Positions 59,664 to 64,000 of a stretch of 64,000 nt of DNA are shown here, piece by piece (the first letter of the stretch is position 1; the number at the start of each line of letters is the position of its first letter). Below the pieces are notes generated by a model. The model ran no database searches, had not been told where the DNA came from, and worked only from the letters and a program-made list of their open reading frames with translations. A program made the translations under genes and the position numbers. This DNA comes from an uncultured Carboxylicivirga sp. (GTDB taxonomy: Bacteria > Bacteroidota > Bacteroidia > Bacteroidales > Marinilabiliaceae), in assembly GCF_963668385.1 (NCBI RefSeq), contig NZ_OY764327.1, positions 2,480,001 through 2,544,000 on the forward strand, written 5' to 3'.

Positions 59664-60338
59664 ATGACCAGACAAGCACAAATACTACAGGAAGCTTTTC
59701 GTAAACCCTTACCAGGGAAAGAGGCTCAGCTTTTAATGTCTCCCTCGGTTAGGTTTACCGGAGAAGTGATGCCCGAACGTGATAAAGCCCGTGAGAGTAG
59801 TGTGCTGATATTGCTTTATGTGAAAAATGGAATATGGCATATACCCTTAATGAAAAGGTCTATTTATAAAGGAGCGCATAGTGGTCAGGTTAGTTTTCCT
59901 GGTGGTAAGACAGAAAAATGGGATACAAGCTATTTTAGTACAGCCACTCGTGAAGCAGAAGAAGAGGTTGGAATAAAAGCTGATGATGTATTCGCCTTAG
60001 GTGAATTAACTTCATTGTACATCCCAAACTCGAACTTTGTAGTCTATCCGCAGGTAGGGATGTTGAAATATGAACCTGTTTTTAAAGCTGATCCACGAGA
60101 AGTGGATACAATTATTGAAGCTCCACTTTCCGAATTAGCCAATCCTCAAAATGTCAAAACATTTTCGCGCAAAATCAATGATGTAATGATTGAGGCTCCT
60201 TTTTTCTCATTTAAGAATTTTGAGATTTGGGGAGCAACAGCCATGATACTTAGTGAGTTTCTTCAGGTTATTAAACTTAATGAGCTTAATTCATTATTAC
60301 ATTCTTATAGTGATTGTAACGCTCCAGAATGTCAGTAA
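59664..60338 (+). CDS. CoA pyrophosphatase-type Nudix hydrolase
   Basis: This 224-aa enzyme is predicted to cleave CoA to phosphopantetheine and ADP. The segment HIPLMKRSIYKGAHSGQVSFPGGKTE is the CoA-Nudix (UPF0035) signature ahead of the Nudix box GGKTEKWDTSYFSTATREAEEEVGI, with REAEEEVGI fully intact. The position usually occupied by the first Glu of the box is not conserved in this subfamily. The C-terminal 17 codons overlap antisense with the end of the MltF-like gene (53 bp). Family assignment is good; activity towards other nucleotides is possible. Confidence 0.9.
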   Translation: MTRQAQILQEAFRKPLPGKEAQLLMSPSVRFTGEVMPERDKARESSVLILLYVKNGIWHIPLMKRSIYKGAHSGQVSFPGGKTEKWDTSYFSTATREAEEEVGIKADDVFALGELTSLYIPNSNFVVYPQVGMLKYEPVFKADPREVDTIIEAPLSELANPQNVKTFSRKINDVMIEAPFFSFKNFEIWGATAMILSEFLQVIKLNELNSLLHSYSDCNAPECQ

Positions 60339-61710
60339 CATAATGGTAAGGCTCTTCACCTCTACAATATCCATATTTTACTACAGGGTCGTTGTAAAAC
60401 TCGGGTTTTGATTTGTTAAGAAGATAGTAATCTACATTATTCTCCCATATTAATGGATTTTTACCATTTTTCTCAGCTAATCGCATTGCATCCTGAACAT
60501 GACCTAAGCCAACATTGTATGCAGCCAAAACAAACTTAATTCTCTCTTGAGGATCTTTAATGGTTTTCTTTAATCTACCATCCAGCCAGGTTAAAAATTT
60601 CAATCCACCTTTAATGTTATCAGAAGGAGAGGTTATTTCTTTAACTCCGAAATAATCAGCTGTTTCTGGCATTAGCTGCATTAAGCCTTTGGCTCCGGCC
60701 CAACTTTCAATTTCAGGATGAAATCTCGATTCTTGATAAATAAGAGAGGCTACCAAACGCCAGTCTAAATCGTATTTTTTGCTTTCTTTCTTAATAATTG
60801 CATCATAAATAGATACTTTACCTCCTTTAATAGAGTGGAAACCGGCATCTACCAAGTGCTTTGATCTTTCGTTGATAAAATATTTTCGATAGATTGATCG
60901 GTATTGTTTGGTTTTCTTGAAGTTAATTAACCAGTTATTTACAACATCCAATAAATCGTTTGAATTAGGACGTACAGCCCATGCTATTTTTTGAGGAAAA
61001 CTAATGGCTGTTTCAACATCAATATTATCGTAAAAATTTTGGTTGATACGTGCCATGTTCTCATCACAAACGGTGTATGGAATTTCACCATTAGCAACCA
61101 AATCAATCAGTTGTTCAACTTCGTAATCGGGTATCTCAACAATGTTAATGCTATCGCCAATTTCGTTACTCAAATTATGCAATCGTTCAACAAAAGAAGA
61201 ATTCTCTTGCACGTAGATGGTTTTTCCAGCCAACTCAAGTTGATTTCGTATTACTTCGTTGAATACTGCAGGTGAAGAGTCGCTTTTCTTGCTGTATTTT
61301 TGCTGCACCAATACCTGTCGTGTTACACAATGTGGTTCGGTAAAAGCAATTTTTTGACCTCGCTCGCGTGTAACTGTAAAATTAGTTGCAATTAAATCAA
61401 TATCACCATTTAACAAATCGTTGATATTCTTTTCAACGTTGTTAGAAACAGTCATCTCTAATTTAATACCCAACTGGTTACTCATAGCTTTCAGTAGTTC
61501 AAACTGATAGCCTAATGGACGACCTTTATATACAAAATAGTTTGTTGAATTATAGTCCGTCACCACTTTAATCTTACCCCTCTTGACAATATCGTCAAGG
61601 TCTATGTCAACTTCTTTTTCAGAATGGTTGAATAGAGTTGGTTTTTTGCCAGAATTGCATGAAACAAATAAGGCTGCAAAAACCAGCAGTAATATGGAGT
61701 TATATCGCAT
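60286..61710 (-). CDS. MltF-like membrane-bound lytic transglycosylase
   Basis: This 474-aa lipoprotein has a lipobox FVSC (Cys18). An N-terminal periplasmic solute-binding-like domain lies at about 45-275 (GKIKVVTDYNSTNYFVYKGRPLGYQFELLKAMSNQLG). A C-terminal SLT transglycosylase domain at about 295-450 carries the catalytic Glu in SLIYQESRFHPEIESWAGAKGLMQLMPETAD and the end motif FVLAAYNVGLGHVQDAM. This is the MltF architecture; it cleaves glycan strands and may sense cell-wall fragments. Its stop overlaps the convergent Nudix gene. A -7 box at 61734-61741 precedes it. Confidence 0.94.
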   Translation of the reverse strand: MRYNSILLLVFAALFVSCNSGKKPTLFNHSEKEVDIDLDDIVKRGKIKVVTDYNSTNYFVYKGRPLGYQFELLKAMSNQLGIKLEMTVSNNVEKNINDLLNGDIDLIATNFTVTRERGQKIAFTEPHCVTRQVLVQQKYSKKSDSSPAVFNEVIRNQLELAGKTIYVQENSSFVERLHNLSNEIGDSINIVEIPDYEVEQLIDLVANGEIPYTVCDENMARINQNFYDNIDVETAISFPQKIAWAVRPNSNDLLDVVNNWLINFKKTKQYRSIYRKYFINERSKHLVDAGFHSIKGGKVSIYDAIIKKESKKYDLDWRLVASLIYQESRFHPEIESWAGAKGLMQLMPETADYFGVKEITSPSDNIKGGLKFLTWLDGRLKKTIKDPQERIKFVLAAYNVGLGHVQDAMRLAEKNGKNPLIWENNVDYYLLNKSKPEFYNDPVVKYGYCRGEEPYHYVTDILERYNHYKNVIMN

Positions 61711-61733
61711 AATACCTTCTCGTTAGTTCGCCA

Positions 61734-61741
61734 CAAAGATA
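61734..61741 (-). promoter_or_regulatory. -7 box of the MltF-like gene
   Basis: On the minus strand this reads TATCTTTG, matching TAnnTTTG, 24 bp before the ATG at 61710. Confidence 0.5.
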
Positions 61742-61779
61742 ATTAAATTGTATTCAGCCAACAATTTACATCATTGATG

Positions 61780-63792
61780 TTAGTCATAGAAATTCCATGA
61801 TACACCAAATTTGAGGGCTCGTGGATTGCCCGGGTAATTAAGTGTTGTGTAATATGGTTGGTCAGGATATCCTTGGTTTACGTGATCGTATTTTACATAC
61901 ACACGAGCTCTTTTTAACTGGAAATTCAGGAATACATCCACCCATGGGTAATCTCCCACCTTTTCTTCGTTTTGTACTGTAAATTGCCCTGATGCTGGCA
62001 TGTAAAAGGGAGCGTAGTATTTAGTAAAATACCTGAAATCAAAACCAATTTGAAAATGCAGAACCTGAAATAGTGTGTTTTGGTAATAAGTTGAGTTGTA
62101 ATAAGCTAAAGTTGGTAAAGGTATGATGTTTTGGTTACTGCTGTATTGAAAAGCTAAATCGTTATTAATTCTGATATTAGCCAGTTTAAACATCTTTTTT
62201 AAATTACCATGAAATACTTGAATAACACCGCTGCTCTGACTCGGTGTTCCATCAGAGTTCCAGTATACGTAGTTGTTCATGAGTGATCCGCCAGCACTTA
62301 ATTCAAGCTGTTTAGTAGGGATTCTAATGCCGCCTTTAAATCGAATTGTCCTTTTCTGACCAAAATTATTGTTCCATGCCAGGTGGTTTGAATAATATTG
62401 AGATTCGAATAACTCAGGTTGAGTTAGGTAAATTCCTCCGTTTGCAAAAAAGCCAGCGGTATCATTTAAAATCCGGAAGCTTGAGTTTAAATCTCCTGTT
62501 ATTTCAGAATCACCGGCTCTGTATCCTTGGAAATAAAGTTTGATACCTGCATTCCACCAGAAATTCTCTCCTAAATTTTTAAATATTTGGCCGCCTAAAG
62601 CAGTATTAACAAGAGTTGTATCATTATTTATGTAATGAGGGATATAATCCCCATTACTTTCGGTGTATTTTACAGGTTGTTTTGGTGACCTGTAGAACGA
62701 AACTTCGTTAGTGATATATGCTCGTAATCCAAATTTAAAAAGCGAGTTGGCTTCTTCGTTAAAGCGAATTTGGAAAGTGTTACGTAACGTATTGATACGA
62801 ACACTATCGGCAGTTTGAAGAGTATCGCTATTGATATTAGGATAAAAAGGATTAGCAACTGATGAAGTATAGTAAGAGGGTAAATTAGAAATGTTGTATT
62901 GCATTTGATCTTGCTCAAATTCAAAAGTATGGAAAGCTGTTCCAACAGGTAAGATTGTTTGAATCGAGTCTTTGTCTGTTAAAGTAATATTCCCAATATC
63001 CAAAGATTGATTAAAGAATAGTTTACGATTAGTAAGAACTTTTTCGGCTGTTGTAAAGCGTACCACAACACCATCTGGATCTAATTTATTAAAGTCTTGT
63101 GATTGAGCATCTCTGTCGATTCCCCCATTTTCAAGGTTCTTTAATTTCGAATATAGAAAAGCAGCCTGAAAACTATATTTATCACCATCGTATGATGTGA
63201 AAAATTTAGCATTATCTACATCTGATTTTTGAGAGGAATATTGCCCTAATGATGAAGATAAGGAATAGCTGGCACCTACATTAAATTTCTTGTTTACGTT
63301 TTGGGTGTAAAGCACCTTTATTGCCTCTTCCGACCGACGTTTAGGTCCTCCAAAATTATATGTAATATTTACGTATGGGGTTTTGGTGTTGTAAAAGTAT
63401 AAATCCTTAACATCTGGTAAATAAGCAAGGTAGGAATTGAAAAACAGATTTCCGTATTTAGCTTCACGGTCTTCAAAAATCATTGATTGATAAGCCGTAT
63501 TGATATTACCCAGATAGGCATTAGCAATACTCTTTTTATATATTGGATTGTATATCTGAAAGCCTGTTGTCATTGTATCAACAGCAGTAGTATCTGCAAA
63601 TGTAAAACCATCTTTTAAGTGCCAGGCTCTAACATCTGGTTTAATGGACGTACCCTTTTGTTGTTGTTCCTGTCCAGGTCCTTCCTCTCTACCAGATTGA
63701 GGACGTCCTTCAAGTCTTTGTTGACTAAAAGAAGTAATCGTAAAAAGAACAAACAATAGTAAGAATTGGTATCGGAGCTGAATACGTTGCAT
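61780..63792 (-). CDS. Porin_10 family putative outer-membrane porin
   Basis: This 670-aa beta-barrel protein has a signal peptide (LLLFVLFTITSFSQ) followed by a low-complexity, Q/G/E-rich linker (about 25-50). A long barrel follows with repeated aromatic strand ends (YSFQAAFLYSKL, FEFEQDQMQYNI, RYFTKYYAPFYMP) and ends in ALKFGVSWNFYD. It matches the Bacteroidota putative porin family (PF14121). The start at 63792 is preferred because the -7 box at 63847-63854 lies only 55 bp upstream and overlaps the alternative ATG at 63849. The substrate is unknown. It is followed by the MltF-like gene with its own promoter. Confidence 0.88.
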   Translation of the reverse strand: MQRIQLRYQFLLLFVLFTITSFSQQRLEGRPQSGREEGPGQEQQQKGTSIKPDVRAWHLKDGFTFADTTAVDTMTTGFQIYNPIYKKSIANAYLGNINTAYQSMIFEDREAKYGNLFFNSYLAYLPDVKDLYFYNTKTPYVNITYNFGGPKRRSEEAIKVLYTQNVNKKFNVGASYSLSSSLGQYSSQKSDVDNAKFFTSYDGDKYSFQAAFLYSKLKNLENGGIDRDAQSQDFNKLDPDGVVVRFTTAEKVLTNRKLFFNQSLDIGNITLTDKDSIQTILPVGTAFHTFEFEQDQMQYNISNLPSYYTSSVANPFYPNINSDTLQTADSVRINTLRNTFQIRFNEEANSLFKFGLRAYITNEVSFYRSPKQPVKYTESNGDYIPHYINNDTTLVNTALGGQIFKNLGENFWWNAGIKLYFQGYRAGDSEITGDLNSSFRILNDTAGFFANGGIYLTQPELFESQYYSNHLAWNNNFGQKRTIRFKGGIRIPTKQLELSAGGSLMNNYVYWNSDGTPSQSSGVIQVFHGNLKKMFKLANIRINNDLAFQYSSNQNIIPLPTLAYYNSTYYQNTLFQVLHFQIGFDFRYFTKYYAPFYMPASGQFTVQNEEKVGDYPWVDVFLNFQLKRARVYVKYDHVNQGYPDQPYYTTLNYPGNPRALKFGVSWNFYD

Positions 63793-63846
63793 ATTACAAA
63801 GTGTGATAATGGGCTTCAAAACAAAACGGTTAAGTTGATGCAAAAG

Positions 63847-63854
63847 CAAATATA
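63847..63854 (-). promoter_or_regulatory. -7 box of the Porin_10 gene
   Basis: On the minus strand this reads TATATTTG, matching TAnnTTTG. It implies a leader of about 50 nt to the ATG at 63792. Confidence 0.45.
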
Positions 63855-63918
63855 TGCATTTCTTTTACGGCAATATTTGCTTTCGATCGTCTATTTTCAT
63901 TAGTAAGACACCTGAACC

Positions 63919-64000
63919 TTATTTCTTACGCATAAAAATTTGCACTTGTAAGCCGTTAAAGTTCCAGTAACTTCTGATTTTGTTTTCAAGAAATCGCTTG
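63919..64000 (-). CDS. C-terminal end of a GTPase, probably Der (EngA)
   Basis: The last 27 codons of a gene that enters from the right edge read KRFLENKIRSYWNFNGLQVQ then IFMRKK and TAA. The pattern KRFLEN.IR...NF.G......R.K is the conserved KH-like C-terminus of the ribosome-assembly GTPase Der in Bacteroidota. The GTPase domains lie outside the window, so the call rests on this tail alone. Confidence 0.65.
   Translation of the reverse strand, partial: KRFLENKIRSYWNFNGLQVQIFMRKK

Noticed and set aside
63793..63849. Longer start of the Porin_10 protein at 63849
   Set aside because: It overlaps the -7 box and would precede the signal peptide by 19 residues.

Overview
The window looks like a chromosomal segment of a marine or gut-type Bacteroidota, probably Bacteroidales/Marinilabiliales. 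The evidence is SusC/SusD pairs, a hybrid two-component sensor (HTCS), a type IX secretion (T9SS) sorting domain, DUF4294, DUF2851 and Porin_10 families, AT-rich DNA, and many start regions preceded by the Bacteroidota -7 box TAnnTTTG with little Shine-Dalgarno signal. No rRNA, tRNA, CRISPR array, prophage or intact insertion sequence was seen. The genus assignment is inference.

Layout. 1-12184: polysaccharide utilization locus. On the minus strand GH16, SusC, SusD and a second, truncated SusC-like gene run as one probable operon. On the plus strand an HTCS regulator is divergent from GH16 and is followed by a GH43 lipoprotein. 12285-17876: a small membrane protein, an EFR1-type flavodoxin/ferredoxin fusion, CorA, a CNNM/CorC-type protein and an acyl-CoA synthetase. 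17893-22567: a sodium:solute symporter, an odd repeat-rich intergenic stretch, recR, a small membrane protein, a HAD hydrolase and a GT2 glycosyltransferase. 22680-26849: two tandem TPR/PD40 propeller proteins and a GNAT acetyltransferase. 26923-35876: alaS, M23 peptidase, CapA-like protein, MerR regulator, Nif3-like protein, a coiled-coil zinc-ribbon protein and a TPR-like exported protein. 36039-38325: a T9SS cargo protein followed by a decayed T9SS sorting-domain remnant and a 22-bp tandem repeat. 38326-48838: urocanase, DUF4294, M16 protease, FAD oxidoreductase, arginine deiminase, sucC and a SpoU methyltransferase. 48909-57933 (all minus): TPR lipoprotein, deoxynucleoside kinase, pnp, rpsO, LPP20-like lipoprotein, K+ channel and DUF2851. 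58074-64000: LolC/E-type permease, Nudix hydrolase, MltF-like transglycosylase, Porin_10 protein and the C-terminus of probable Der.

How the genes work together. The PUL would import and cleave a glycan under HTCS control, and GH16 plus GH43 suggests a beta-1,3-linked backbone. The remainder is mostly housekeeping: translation and RNA decay (alaS, rpsO, pnp, trmH-like), repair (recR), envelope maintenance (M23, MltF, lolC/E, PorE-like proteins, porin) and central metabolism (sucC, hutU, arginine deiminase).

Most interesting signal. The corA leader (about 13609-13746) contains a -7 promoter box, a 16-codon upstream ORF with an acidic/proline N-terminus, and two mutually exclusive hairpins. 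One of these would bury an unusually strong Shine-Dalgarno sequence. It resembles in layout, not visibly in sequence, the leader-peptide Mg2+ switches of enterobacterial mgtA/corA.
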